From DAONBD01 sp964525485 (GTDB lineage Bacteria; Patescibacteriota; Gracilibacteria; UBA1369; LOWO2-01-FULL-3): a DNA stretch of 58,143 nt. Position 1 is the stretch's first letter. Every line of letters starts with the position of its first letter. Position numbers and translations under genes: made by a program. The stretch is from contig CAZGHH010000003.1 in assembly GCA_964525485.1 (NCBI GenBank), positions 1 to 58,143 of the forward strand, given 5' to 3'. Below the pieces are notes generated by a model. It saw only the letters and a program-made list of their open reading frames with translations, did no database searches and was not told the origin of the DNA. Shown here one piece after another: positions 41,464 to 50,569 of this stretch.

Positions 41464-41475
41464 GGATAAAGGGCT
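41444..41475 (-). terminator. Intrinsic terminator of the TPR gene
   Basis: Minus strand AGCCCTTT, 11-nt loop, AAAGGGCT, followed by TTTTT (41448-41444); 30 bp after the TPR stop. Confidence 0.75.
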
Positions 41476-41504
41476 CTTTTGACTTTATATATTTATACTT
41501 ATTT

Positions 41505-42104
41505 TTACGCTGCGTGTTTTTTATTCAATTTTTCATATTCTCTCTTGAAAAATTGGACTGCGTTTAGGCATTCTTTTGCCTTTTCGTTATTTGGCTCGAT
41601 TGTTAGAGTTTTCTTGAATAAATCAGAGGCTTTTTCAAAGTTTTTGTTGTTTAAATAGCAAACTCCAAGGTCGTTCAAAATCAAAGGATCACGTGGAGCT
41701 AACTGCAAGGATCTTTCCAAGATAACAATTCCTCGGACTTTTTGTCCGTTGTGGTACATTGACCATCCCATGCATCTCAAAATTTCCGGATGATTAGGAT
41801 AAAGACTGTCAGCAGATTCCAATAATGTTACTGAAGTTTCGAATTCGCCAACACAGGAGTGTACAAATCCCAATAAATAATGAGCATTTGCACTTTTTGG
41901 ATTCAATTTAACAGCTTGCTTGAGAGCTTTCTGTGCTTTTTCGTATTCTCTCAAAGATAGGTAATTGTCTCCGATCTCTTCGTATGCTTCGACGCATTTG
42001 AGATCGTTCAAGAGGATTCGTTCGCAAAGATTGATCGCGTCCAAGTGACGGCCGTCATTTTTGTATTGCTCTGCTTCCTCTATCAAAGGATGTGTTTGTC
42101 TCAT
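41505..42104 (-). CDS. Tetratricopeptide repeat protein
   Basis: 199 residues made of about five TPR units without signal peptide: LDAINLCERILLNDLKCVEAYE, YEKAQKALKQAVKLNPKSANA, ETSVTLLESADSLYPNHPEIL, then RGIVILERSLQLAPRDPLILN and FEKASDLFKKTLTIEPNNEKA (each about 34 residues apart). A scaffold for protein partners in the cytoplasm; partner unknown. It is a single-gene unit ending in a clear terminator. The 194-bp stretch upstream (42105-42298) holds no gene, only an A-rich leader just before the ATG. Confidence 0.85.
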   Translation of the reverse strand: MRQTHPLIEEAEQYKNDGRHLDAINLCERILLNDLKCVEAYEEIGDNYLSLREYEKAQKALKQAVKLNPKSANAHYLLGFVHSCVGEFETSVTLLESADSLYPNHPEILRCMGWSMYHNGQKVRGIVILERSLQLAPRDPLILNDLGVCYLNNKNFEKASDLFKKTLTIEPNNEKAKECLNAVQFFKREYEKLNKKHAA

Positions 42105-42298
42105 TTTATTTTTGTTTTTATTTTTTTGTTTTTGTTTATGCGGAGATTTGAGATTGAGTGTGTACTCTGTGAGTGAATGCTGTTCAAGAAAATCAGGACA
42201 TATTACTACAAATCAACAGGTTAGACAATAGAGAGGTGTTGATGAAAACACAAAAAGTGTCGTAATTTCTGATGAATTTAGTTCTGGATTTGAGGAGT

Positions 42299-43114
42299 CT
42301 AAATCTCTGATATTGCTTTTTTGTAGCCTTCCAACGTCCCTGTGTCATATCTTTTACCGGACATGGTTTGGGCGAAGATTTTTTGTGTTTTTTTGAGTTC
42401 TCTGAATCCGTCTATTAGGCGTAGTTCGCCGCCGTGGCTTTTTGAACCGTCTTTAATTGCTTCGAGGATTTCTTTTGTGACGACGTATTTGCCGATGATA
42501 CCGAATAAAGAAGGAGCTTTTGCAGGGAGAGGTTTTTCCACCATGTCTTCGATTTCAAAAAGCTGAGATGATTTGTTTAATAAAGCAGGGGAATTCTTTT
42601 TTGGTTTTACTATCCCATAGTTTTTTGTCTGTTCTTTCTTGATTTTTTCCAGTCCGATCACGCAAGATTTTGTTTTTTTGAACGTGTTTATGAGTTCTTT
42701 CAGACCTGTTAAAGGCATGACAATGTCATCACCAAAAAGTACTGCAAAAGATTCTCCTTTTACAAATTTTTTTGCTTGTAGAATTGCATGTCCGTCGCCT
42801 AAGGGATGAGTTTGAAATGCATAATGAATTTTGATTTTTTTCAGGAGAGAATTGAGTTCTTTCAATTGCGGATTTTCTCCTTTTTTTAAAATTTTTTCTG
42901 TGATTTTTGTCGTTTGCGCAAAATAATCTTTAATAACTTTTTCTTTTTCTTTATTTATTACCAAAATTGCTTCATTGCATCCCGCATTAACAGCTTCTTC
43001 CAACAATATATGTATTATCGGTTTGCCGTTGATAGGCAACATTTCTTTTGGAATAACTTTTGTTACCGGCAAAAATCTCGTGCCAAGTCCTGCGATTGGA
43101 ATTACTACTTTCAT
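42299..43114 (-). CDS. galU: UTP-glucose-1-phosphate uridylyltransferase
   Basis: Makes UDP-glucose for glycans. The 271 residues show IAGLGTRFLPVTKVIPKEMLPI (nucleotide loop and catalytic Lys, positions 7-28), LGDGHAIL, FAVLFGDDI and VEKPLP, and SGKRYDTGTLEGY at the C-terminus, all as in GalU. It starts 1 nt after the hsp20 stop and ends the ftsH-hsp20-galU run. Confidence 0.93.
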   Translation of the reverse strand: MKVVIPIAGLGTRFLPVTKVIPKEMLPINGKPIIHILLEEAVNAGCNEAILVINKEKEKVIKDYFAQTTKITEKILKKGENPQLKELNSLLKKIKIHYAFQTHPLGDGHAILQAKKFVKGESFAVLFGDDIVMPLTGLKELINTFKKTKSCVIGLEKIKKEQTKNYGIVKPKKNSPALLNKSSQLFEIEDMVEKPLPAKAPSLFGIIGKYVVTKEILEAIKDGSKSHGGELRLIDGFRELKKTQKIFAQTMSGKRYDTGTLEGYKKAISEI

Positions 43115-43456
43115 TTATTTTTCTTCGTTAATTTTTACAACTTTGCTTTTGTCGGTTGTAAGTCTTGGGATTTTTATTTCCAGAATATTATTCTTTGAAT
43201 TAGCGACTATTTCTCGTGGATTGCAGTTTTTCGGTAATACTATTGAACGACTGAATTTTCCCCAAAAACACTCTTTTGTCAGGAAATCTTTTTCTTCGAC
43301 TTCATATGGAGGAAGGCGCTCACCTTTGATAGTCAATACATCATCTGTGACTGTGACTGTGACATCACGCGTCGCAGTTCCCGCTATTGGCGCCAGTATT
43401 ATTATTGAATCCTGTGTTTGGATTATATCTAGCGATAATTGACCGATCTCTTCCAT
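43115..43456 (-). CDS. Small heat-shock protein (Hsp20/alpha-crystallin)
   Basis: 113-residue holdase that keeps unfolded proteins soluble. The alpha-crystallin domain fills the protein: IIILAPIAGTATRDVTVTV, DDVLTIKGERLPP, FWGKFSRSIVLP and NNILEIKIPR. The N-terminal arm is very short and the C-terminal IXI motif is weak. Placed 11 bp after ftsH, pairing a chaperone with a protease. Confidence 0.88.
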   Translation of the reverse strand: MEEIGQLSLDIIQTQDSIIILAPIAGTATRDVTVTVTDDVLTIKGERLPPYEVEEKDFLTKECFWGKFSRSIVLPKNCNPREIVANSKNNILEIKIPRLTTDKSKVVKINEEK

Positions 43457-43467
43457 AATAGACTGGT

Positions 43468-45324
43468 TTATATAATTTTTTCAGGGACCTTTGTTTCTTT
43501 GAAGTACTCTTTGAATTCTTCATCGCTCAGGGTCTCTTTTTTTATTAAATCTATCGAAATTTTTTCAACCAATGCTTTTTGTTTTTTCAAAATTTCTTCA
43601 GTTCTTTTGTATGCTTTGTCTATGAATTTTCTGATGTGTTTGTCTATTTCCGCTGCGACTTCTTCGGAATAATTTCGTACATGTCCGAAATCTTTTCCGA
43701 GGAAAACTTCGTGATTTGAATCACCGAAAATCACAGGACCCAAGTCCGACATTCCGTATACCGTGACCATGTTTCGTGCGAGTGTGGTAGCTCGTTCCAG
43801 ATCGTTTGATGCGCCTGTGGTGACTTCTCCAAATGTCAATTTTTCGGAAACATATCCTCCCAAAAGTGAGCAAATTTCATCCTCGAATTTTTGTTTTGAA
43901 TGTAAGTGTTTGTCTTCTTCAGGCATGAACCAAGTTGATCCTAAAGACATCCCTCTAGAAATAATTGAGATTTTTCTGACAGGATCACATCCCGGCAGCA
44001 TATGTCCTACGACAGCGTGTCCGACTTCGTGATACGCTGTGATTTCTTTTTCTCTTTTTGAAAGAATACGTGATTTGCGTTCAGGTCCCATTAAAACTTT
44101 TTCTATCGATTGTTCTATGTCCTCCAATGCAATTTTTTTCTTGTTTTCTTTGGCCGCCAATATAGCCGCTTCATTTAATAAGTTTTCCAAATCCGCTCCT
44201 GTAAATCCCGGAGTTTGTCGTGCTATTCGGTCCATTTTTACTGATGGTGCCAATGGTTTGTTTCTTGAATGTACGTCTAGTATTTCTTCACGTGCTTTCA
44301 AATCCGGAGCGTCTACTATTACACGTCTATCAAATCTTCCAGGGCGAAGTAATGCAGGATCCAATACGTCCGGACGATTTGTTGCCGCCATTACGATTAC
44401 ATTTGTGCCTTTTTCAAATCCATCCATTTCACTCAAAATTTGATTTAAAGTTTGTTCTCTTTCGTCGTGTCCGCCTCCAAGGCCGGCCCCGCGATGTCGT
44501 CCGACTGCGTCAATTTCATCTATAAAAATAATACATGGCGAATTCCTTTTCGCTTTTTTAAATAAGTCGCGTACACGTGACGCGCCGACACCTACGAACA
44601 TTTCTACAAATTCCGAACCTGAAATGTTGAAAAATGGAACATCAGCTTCTCCCGCTACCGCTCTTGCAAGAAGAGTTTTTCCTGTTCCAGGAGGGCCTAC
44701 GAGTAAAACTCCTTTTGGAATTTTTGCGCCCATTGAAGTGTATTTTGTCGGATGTTTTAAGAAATCAACAATTTCTTCTAGTTCGCCTTTTGCTTCCGGA
44801 GCTCCTGCTACATCTGCGAATGTTGTTTTGTTTTTTTCCTTGTCATAAACCTGCGCTTTTGACTTGCCAAAGCCCATTGCTTGATTGTTTGCGCTCTGCG
44901 CGGATCTCATCATAAATACAAAAAATCCTACTATTAATAAAAAGGGGACGATTCCGATAAGCAGGTCGGTCCAAAATTTATTTCCTTCCGTGTTTTCGAT
45001 CACGATTGGGAGTGAACCAAGTGTTGTTTTGTCCACACCTGTTTTTTCGAGCAGTGAATATATGTCCGCTGTAGCTTCTTTGTATGTGTATTGTTTTTGT
45101 CCGTCTCGCAATTCCAGATTGATTTTGTTGTCTGCAATCGTGATTTGTTGGACCATTCCGGCTTTCACTTCTTCAACAACTTTATTTAGAGTTACTTGTT
45201 GAATTTGTGATTCTCCTTGACTTGATATCAGTAAAAAAGCCGTGATCGCAAGTGCTATAACTATCAAAAAAGTGAAACTGCTTTTTTGTCTGTTTGGTTG
45301 TGGTATTTTTCCGAACATTGCCAT
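43468..45324 (-). CDS. ftsH: ATP-dependent zinc metalloprotease FtsH
   Basis: Membrane-bound AAA+ protease that degrades damaged membrane and regulatory proteins. The 618 residues have helices at about 16-34 and 118-138 flanking an extracytoplasmic domain, Walker A GPPGTGKT (210-217), Walker B IIFIDEIDAVGR, the SRH segment RPGRFDRR, and zinc site HEVGH (432-436). The C-terminus is short. It follows tilS by 33 bp, an adjacency found in many bacteria. Confidence 0.96.
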   Translation of the reverse strand: MAMFGKIPQPNRQKSSFTFLIVIALAITAFLLISSQGESQIQQVTLNKVVEEVKAGMVQQITIADNKINLELRDGQKQYTYKEATADIYSLLEKTGVDKTTLGSLPIVIENTEGNKFWTDLLIGIVPFLLIVGFFVFMMRSAQSANNQAMGFGKSKAQVYDKEKNKTTFADVAGAPEAKGELEEIVDFLKHPTKYTSMGAKIPKGVLLVGPPGTGKTLLARAVAGEADVPFFNISGSEFVEMFVGVGASRVRDLFKKAKRNSPCIIFIDEIDAVGRHRGAGLGGGHDEREQTLNQILSEMDGFEKGTNVIVMAATNRPDVLDPALLRPGRFDRRVIVDAPDLKAREEILDVHSRNKPLAPSVKMDRIARQTPGFTGADLENLLNEAAILAAKENKKKIALEDIEQSIEKVLMGPERKSRILSKREKEITAYHEVGHAVVGHMLPGCDPVRKISIISRGMSLGSTWFMPEEDKHLHSKQKFEDEICSLLGGYVSEKLTFGEVTTGASNDLERATTLARNMVTVYGMSDLGPVIFGDSNHEVFLGKDFGHVRNYSEEVAAEIDKHIRKFIDKAYKRTEEILKKQKALVEKISIDLIKKETLSDEEFKEYFKETKVPEKII

Positions 45325-45357
45325 TTATTTTTGGGTCAAAATTATATGAATGATATT

Positions 45358-46353
45358 TTACTTGCTAAATATAAACCTTCCTTGCTTTATTTCAACTATA
45401 TATCTGCCAAGTTTCTTTTTTTTGCCTCCTATATTTCGTTCGATAACTTCGATGACTTCCTCAACGTGTTTGTTTTCAATATTTTTTGTTTCACCAACCA
45501 TCTCTTGATATATGGTTAAAATTATCTGTTTTTTTAATGCTAAAGGAAGCGGAGTGAATGATTTTATATGGTAAGATTTTTTTGCGTCTCTGTGTTTTCT
45601 TATCCATTTTTGAGCTTCCAAATGTATGTAGTTGTGTAGATCTTCGAATGTTTTTGCATTTTTCAGTACGGTTTGAGAGAGATTTGGATTTAATGTTTTT
45701 ATTACAGGAATTACTTTGTGTCGGAGGAAATTTCTCGTGATCGTCGTGTCCATGTTGGAACGGTCGATTCTGTATTTGATTTTTTTTGAATTCATAAAAT
45801 CCATTATCTCTTCTTTTGATACGCAAAGTAGTGGGCGGAATATACGAAGGCCTGATTTTTTCTTTGTTGAAATTTTCATTCCAGCTAGTCCTTTTACAGA
45901 AGCACCTCTTATCAAGTTCAGCAAAATTGTTTCCAAATTATCATCGCTGTGGTGTGCTGTTATGCAAAAGTCGGCTTTGAATTCTTTAAATAATTTCTCG
46001 AAAAAATTGTATCGAATTTCTCTGCCTGATTCTTCTACCGATGATTTAGTTGTTTTGGAAAGTGCTTCAACATCTATTTTTTCCAGTTCGAATTGTATGG
46101 CGTTTTTCTTGCATAAACTTTCAACAAATTTCATGTCTTCTTCCGCTTCTTTACCGCGGAGCATGTGATTTACATGAGCGACTATGATTTTAAATTTTTT
46201 GTGATGGCTGTTGAATTTCAAAAGACAATTAAGTAAAAATATCGAATCCGGTCCTCCGGATACTCCTATCACGATAGTTTCGGTGCCTTTGAGATTTCTT
46301 TTTATGATTTCAAGGACTTTTTCTTCCGCGTTTTTATGATGATTTCTTGGCAT
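45358..46353 (-). CDS. tilS: tRNA(Ile)-lysidine synthase
   Basis: Changes C34 of the CAU tRNA-Ile to lysidine so that it reads AUA. The 331 residues have the PP-loop GVSGGPDSIFLL (about 29-40), NHMLRGKEAEEDM, ITAHHSDDNLETILLNLIRG across two short motifs, and FRPLLCVSKEEI. The C-terminal TilS domains present in the E. coli enzyme are absent; the length matches the short type. Confidence 0.92.
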   Translation of the reverse strand: MPRNHHKNAEEKVLEIIKRNLKGTETIVIGVSGGPDSIFLLNCLLKFNSHHKKFKIIVAHVNHMLRGKEAEEDMKFVESLCKKNAIQFELEKIDVEALSKTTKSSVEESGREIRYNFFEKLFKEFKADFCITAHHSDDNLETILLNLIRGASVKGLAGMKISTKKKSGLRIFRPLLCVSKEEIMDFMNSKKIKYRIDRSNMDTTITRNFLRHKVIPVIKTLNPNLSQTVLKNAKTFEDLHNYIHLEAQKWIRKHRDAKKSYHIKSFTPLPLALKKQIILTIYQEMVGETKNIENKHVEEVIEVIERNIGGKKKKLGRYIVEIKQGRFIFSK

Positions 46354-46366
46354 TTTATTTAATGAA

Positions 46367-46687
46367 TTATTGTTTTTTCATTTCCGGGAGGGGATTTGCC
46401 GACAAATTGATTACTTCTTCCATGTCGTCATCATCTGCAACTTTATTTTTACTTATGTATCCGCATTCAAGACATTTGTGAAAAATCATCAGACCTTTTT
46501 TGCCTGATTTGTCTATGGCTATAGGAGCCATTAATCCATGACAATCTGATTCGCGATCTCCGGGGGTTTCCTTGTCCACATGCATGCTAAATAAGCACTT
46601 TGTGCAGTGATTTCTGCATGTTTGTTGAGCTTTTGGAACACTAAATCCACAGTGCAGGCACCCAAATCCCTCGTTTATCTTTTTCAT
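46367..46687 (-). CDS. RNHCP-domain protein
   Basis: 106 residues rich in Cys and His. The RNHCP motif is seen as TCRNHCTKCLFSMHVD, preceded by FGCLHCGF and followed by FHKCLECGYIS, giving several CxxC-type zinc sites. The family is defined by this motif, but its role is not known; zinc-mediated nucleic acid binding is a plausible inference. First gene of a run with tilS 13 bp downstream. Confidence 0.85.
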   Translation of the reverse strand: MKKINEGFGCLHCGFSVPKAQQTCRNHCTKCLFSMHVDKETPGDRESDCHGLMAPIAIDKSGKKGLMIFHKCLECGYISKNKVADDDDMEEVINLSANPLPEMKKQ

Positions 46688-46702
46688 TTAATGTCTTATG
46701 GA

Positions 46703-46731
46703 TTGAAATTTCTTCTAAAAACTGGTACAAT
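46703..46731 (+). promoter_or_regulatory. Promoter of the type IV pilus operon
   Basis: TTGAAA (46703-46708), 17-bp spacer, TACAAT (46726-46731), 36 bp before the first ATG. Confidence 0.7.
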
Positions 46732-46766
46732 TATATGATAAAAATTAACTTAAAACAAAAATAAAT

Positions 46767-47285
46767 ATGAATAGAATTTCTTTCTTGTTTGTAATCGGAC
46801 TTTTGTCCCTGCTTTTGGTAGGGGGTATGTTCGGTTATGCTTACTATGGAAACGCTTCTTCGGGAGATGCTATCAAAAAGTATGATCTGCAAATTTCCAG
46901 TCTTGAAAATGATTTAAAGCAATTCAAAGGAGATACTTTGAAAGCCGCTTTATCCGCCAAGGCTACACTCGATAATGTTAAAAAAGACAATATTAAATGG
47001 TCTTCGGTAATAGAAAAAATTCTTCTTACTACTCCAAAAGATCCTACGACTAGAGCTCAAATTGTCGAATATACTTCTTATTCCGCTTCACAAAACAGCG
47101 ATATATCAATCAGTGTGAGAACTATTCCGGGATCAAAAGCTCCTTTTGGAGATGTAGCTCAGTTGATCAGAGCTTTCTCAAACAGTGAGTATTTTGAAAA
47201 TCCTTTTGTCCCTGCAATATCTACTTCCACAGATGAAACCGGGAATGTGATGTTGGTTTTTAATTTCAATGTTAACTACAAATAA
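46767..47285 (+). CDS. Type IV pilus inner-membrane alignment protein, PilN/PilO-like
   Basis: 172 residues: one N-terminal membrane helix (about 5-25), a coiled coil (about 35-75), then a small alpha/beta domain (about 95-172). This is the architecture of PilN/PilO, which form an alignment complex linking the cytoplasmic and outer parts of the pilus machine. Sequence similarity is weak, so the call rests on the layout and on the next gene. No PilM is present before it. Confidence 0.65.
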   Translation: MNRISFLFVIGLLSLLLVGGMFGYAYYGNASSGDAIKKYDLQISSLENDLKQFKGDTLKAALSAKATLDNVKKDNIKWSSVIEKILLTTPKDPTTRAQIVEYTSYSASQNSDISISVRTIPGSKAPFGDVAQLIRAFSNSEYFENPFVPAISTSTDETGNVMLVFNFNVNYK

Positions 47286-47286
47286 T

Positions 47287-47883
47287 ATGGATACAAATAC
47301 AAATTCTTATGATACAAATCAAGTTTCTGAATACGGGGGAGGAGGAAAATTAAAAAAAGCTCTACCTCTTATCGGAATAGTTTTGTTGATTTTTTCGGTT
47401 TCCGCTTATGCTTTGTTTGTTCGTTCGGAGATGGATGACTACAGCAAAGTCAAAGCTGATATCTCTACGAAATCTGAACGTGTTGCTCAATTAAAAAAGC
47501 AAATAGATACCTATAAAGAGACTGAGAAAAAAATGGATTTAACGACTGAAGTGCAGAAAAAAACTTTGATAAATTCTATTCCAGTCGGTGTAAATCAAGA
47601 TGGGATTATTGAAGATCTTATTAAGATAGCGGGGGATAACGATGTGAAATTGAAATCTGTCAGTTTTGGAGTTTCGCGTGGAGATGAGACGAAAGTCGGT
47701 GTTGTGAAAATGAACGCTAGTTTTGAAGGAAATTACAATGATTTGTTGAATTTTCTTGAAGGGATAGAGGAAAATGCGAGATTTTTTAAGGTTACCTCTA
47801 TCAGTGTTCAAGTAAATGATGTTTCCGGATTGGATATAAAGAGGGTTACTTTCTCTCTTTCTTTGGATGCTTATTATCAGTAG
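47287..47883 (+). CDS. Type IV pilus inner-membrane protein, PilO-like
   Basis: 198 residues from ATG at 47287 (an ATG at 47269 is also possible but overlaps the previous gene). It has a helix at about 27-45, a coiled coil at about 50-95 and a ferredoxin-like domain with YNDLLNFLEGIEENARFFKV, very like PilO. It probably pairs with the preceding PilN-like protein. Confidence 0.72.
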   Translation: MDTNTNSYDTNQVSEYGGGGKLKKALPLIGIVLLIFSVSAYALFVRSEMDDYSKVKADISTKSERVAQLKKQIDTYKETEKKMDLTTEVQKKTLINSIPVGVNQDGIIEDLIKIAGDNDVKLKSVSFGVSRGDETKVGVVKMNASFEGNYNDLLNFLEGIEENARFFKVTSISVQVNDVSGLDIKRVTFSLSLDAYYQ

Positions 47884-47907
47884 TTCGAATTAATAAAAAT
47901 TTTTAAA

Positions 47908-49209
47908 ATGGAGTTGTTAAATAAAATACTTGCGAAATTTAAGAGGGGAAAAGGTGGTGACGTCGGTGTGTACGGTAGTGATGCCGGTGGAAATGGCAGC
48001 GAACCTCGTGGAAATGGCGGCGAAGCTCGTGGTGAAGTGGATTTTTTGAAAAAAATTTCGAAGGCTGGCAATAAAAAAAGAAAAGATGTTATTTATGGAG
48101 TTTACGACAGCAAATCTGATTCAATTACAGAAAGGTTTAACGACTTTTTGATTGATCATTCTTCTGTTTCGATCAAAGAAAAATCGTATTTTTTCCATAT
48201 GCTTGCTGTGATGGTTGATGCAGGGATTCCTGTAGTTCATGCTTTGAAAGCTTATGCGAGCAGGACATCAAATGAAAGATTTGCGCGCGTTTTGAAAACG
48301 ATCGCTTACAATAGTGAACATGGTTTTTCTTTGAGTGATGCGATGATAGGATTTCAAGATGTTTTTACCGAAGTTGAAATCGGCGTTATCAAATCTGGAG
48401 AGGCTGTCGGTAAATTGGACGTGATGTTATTCAAATTATCAGATCAGGTTGGACGTGATCATGATTTGAGAATGAAATTGTGGGGAGCGTCTTTTTATCC
48501 TCTTTCCGTGCTTGCGATTTTGCTTATAGTTGGGGTTGCGATGCTTGTTTGGGTTTTCCCGACTCTCTTGAATTTGTTAAGCGAAGGCGGAGTCGGTTTT
48601 GGAGATTTGCCTTTGTCGACGAGGATATTGATGCATGTTAATAATTTTGTGACTGGTTATTATTGGCTGATTTTATTAGCGATTTTTGGAATGTATGGGT
48701 TATTTAAGGCTTATACTTCGACCGATGCCGGAGCGACAGCATGGGATTATGTAAAAATCAGACTTCCTGCGATTGGTCTTCTTTTGAGGAGATATTATGT
48801 TTTGCAATTTGTCAGTTTAATGGGTGTATTGATGGAGGCTGGGCTTCCTGTAATTCAATGTTTGGAAATTACAGCAAACGCTATTCCAAACAGAATTTTT
48901 AAATTAAAAATCAGAGATATCGTGGAAAATGTTAAAAAAGGAGGAAAGATATCCGAAAGCATTTCCGATACGGAATTTCTGTTTCCGCCTGAAGTTGTTG
49001 AAATGTTGAGGGTCGGTGAATCGACCGCTTCTTTGGGAAAGGTTGCCGAAAAAGTTTCTGTTCAATATCAGATGGAAATAGATCATAGTTTAAAGAAACT
49101 TACTTCTATATTTGAGCCGGTTATGATTCTGCTTGTCGGAGTTTTTGTCGCGGTTTTGGCTCTTGCGGTTATGTCTCCGATATTTAATTTGGGGTCGACC
49201 ATATCTTAA
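47908..49209 (+). CDS. pilC: Type IV pilus inner-membrane platform protein PilC
   Basis: Polytopic platform on which PilB/PilT act. The 433 residues contain two T2SSF domains: HMLAVMVDAGIPVVHALKAY (about 92-112) with GFSLSDAM and VGEIGVIKSGEA-like residues, and LMGVLMEAGLPVIQCLEIT (about 308-326) with GGKISESI and MLRVGESTASL. Three membrane helices follow the usual pattern. The N-terminal 15-50 is an unusual Gly/Glu-rich stretch built on a 21-bp tandem duplication at 47987-48028. Confidence 0.92.
   Translation: MELLNKILAKFKRGKGGDVGVYGSDAGGNGSEPRGNGGEARGEVDFLKKISKAGNKKRKDVIYGVYDSKSDSITERFNDFLIDHSSVSIKEKSYFFHMLAVMVDAGIPVVHALKAYASRTSNERFARVLKTIAYNSEHGFSLSDAMIGFQDVFTEVEIGVIKSGEAVGKLDVMLFKLSDQVGRDHDLRMKLWGASFYPLSVLAILLIVGVAMLVWVFPTLLNLLSEGGVGFGDLPLSTRILMHVNNFVTGYYWLILLAIFGMYGLFKAYTSTDAGATAWDYVKIRLPAIGLLLRRYYVLQFVSLMGVLMEAGLPVIQCLEITANAIPNRIFKLKIRDIVENVKKGGKISESISDTEFLFPPEVVEMLRVGESTASLGKVAEKVSVQYQMEIDHSLKKLTSIFEPVMILLVGVFVAVLALAVMSPIFNLGSTIS
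47987..48028 (+). repeat. 21-bp tandem duplication within pilC
   Basis: Two units (47987-48007, 48008-48028) differ at few positions and encode GNGSEPR and GNGGEAR. The length is a multiple of three, so the frame is kept. Confidence 0.75.
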
Positions 49210-49218
49210 TTTGAGTTT

Positions 49219-49950
49219 ATGAAAAAATTGAAGTTAACAACTGGGTTTACGCTGGTGGAGATATTGATAGTTATTACTATTGTTGGTTTGTTGGCTACTA
49301 CTTCGATAGGAGGTTATACGAGGTTTAGAAAATCCTCCATGATTGATCTTGCTGCGAAAAGTATTGTCGCGAGTTTGTATGATGCGAGAGATAATGCGAA
49401 ATTCGGGAAGATGGTTGCGGGTGCTAGTGTTGAGAAAGATGAAGTTTCAGAAAAGAGTGATGATGATGAAAATAGTGCTGATGATGAGCGTGGGGCAAGC
49501 TGTTTTGGATTGAAATTTGTTGGGATGGGGGAGAGCTCTGGGTCTGGGTCTGTGTCTGTGTCTGATGCAGACGGCGAGGCAGGTGTTTTTCATGTTGTGA
49601 GTAGTTTTGATTCAACAAAAAAGTGGAGTGGTCAAAAATGGATTTATGAAGGATGCGAAGACGCTGTAGATTCTGGTTCCGGAGGTGGTCCTAGTATTTT
49701 GGGCACTTCTGTGAATCTTGCCGATGGAGTTAAAATTGAATCAATTAATAATAGCGATGGTTCTTGTGTTGTGTTATTTGCACCGCCGAATGGAAGTATC
49801 GATGGGAGTCAATGTGTGAGTGGTGATGCAAGTGATGATGTAAAGATAGTCGTAGGTTATGGGGATGAAGATGAAGATTTGAAAAGACAAATAAATATAA
49901 ATTTAAAAACAGGCGTCGCCGAAATTAAAAAAATTGAAGATGAAAATTAA
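49219..49950 (+). CDS. Type IV prepilin-like protein (minor pilin)
   Basis: 243 residues with a class III signal: TTGFTLVEILIVI, cleaved before Phe with Glu at +5, then the hydrophobic stalk. The body has acidic Ser/Asp/Glu-rich and Gly/Ser-rich stretches (residues about 72-95, 108-124, 155-162) and several cysteines. A GspH/FimT-like minor pilin is the best guess. A hexanucleotide repeat lies at 49537-49560. Confidence 0.85.
   Translation: MKKLKLTTGFTLVEILIVITIVGLLATTSIGGYTRFRKSSMIDLAAKSIVASLYDARDNAKFGKMVAGASVEKDEVSEKSDDDENSADDERGASCFGLKFVGMGESSGSGSVSVSDADGEAGVFHVVSSFDSTKKWSGQKWIYEGCEDAVDSGSGGGPSILGTSVNLADGVKIESINNSDGSCVVLFAPPNGSIDGSQCVSGDASDDVKIVVGYGDEDEDLKRQININLKTGVAEIKKIEDEN
49537..49560 (+). 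repeat. In-frame hexanucleotide repeat in a minor pilin gene
   Basis: TCTGGG twice, then TCTGTG twice, encoding alternating Ser-Gly and Ser-Val. Unit changes would alter linker length without frameshift. Confidence 0.7.
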
Positions 49951-50569
49951 ATTAAATAAAAAAGGTTTTAGTTTGACAGAAGTGCTTGTGGCAGTTTTGG
50001 TGCTTACGATGGCTGTTGTTTCGGCTAGTAATTTTTTGGTTTCAATGATGAGGAGCAATGCTATGAATACCAGTGTTTTGCAGGCTTATTATTATTCTGT
50101 CGAAGGGTTAGAGGCTTTTCGAAACATTAGAGACACATATTTTATGAATTATTTGGATTTTTGCGGAAGTGGCGATAAAGGGGGAAATGAGGGAATATTT
50201 TTGGAAGGCGGGTTTTGTAATGATGGATCTTATGTTGTGGCGATTGATGGTAATGGGGTGAATTTGGGATCTGTTAAAAATGGCGATGGAAATGTGGGCT
50301 CTGGTGATGAACAAGTTGGTTTGATTAGTGAGCCTGGTATTTCTTTGCCCGGTTTTAATGAAGATGGTGAGGGCGCGGAAAATGTTTCTGGTAAGAAATT
50401 TTATCGGGTTTGCGAGGTTGAGAGCATTAATAATACTAACAATAATGATGGGTCTGATTATGAGTCCGGTACTGATGTGAAACAAATTACTTGTACGACG
50501 ACTTATGAGGACGGTTCGAAAACCGGCGAAATTTCACTAAAAACAATTTTAACAGACTGGAAAGAATGA
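49940..50569 (+). CDS. Type IV prepilin-like protein, PilV-like
   Basis: 209 residues from ATG at 49940, which overlaps the previous gene by 11 bp; a TTG start two codons earlier is possible. Prepilin signal KKGFSLTEVLVAVLVL with Glu+5, then YSVEGLEAFRNIRD in the helix. The second half contains Asn/Asp/Gly-rich loops (about 95-160). It ends in TGA overlapping the next ATG (ATGA). Confidence 0.82.
   Translation: MKIKLNKKGFSLTEVLVAVLVLTMAVVSASNFLVSMMRSNAMNTSVLQAYYYSVEGLEAFRNIRDTYFMNYLDFCGSGDKGGNEGIFLEGGFCNDGSYVVAIDGNGVNLGSVKNGDGNVGSGDEQVGLISEPGISLPGFNEDGEGAENVSGKKFYRVCEVESINNTNNNDGSDYESGTDVKQITCTTTYEDGSKTGEISLKTILTDWKE

Noticed and set aside
41014..41482. Short open frames over the rnpB region on both strands
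   Set aside because: The region is fully explained by RNase P RNA signatures and helix P1.
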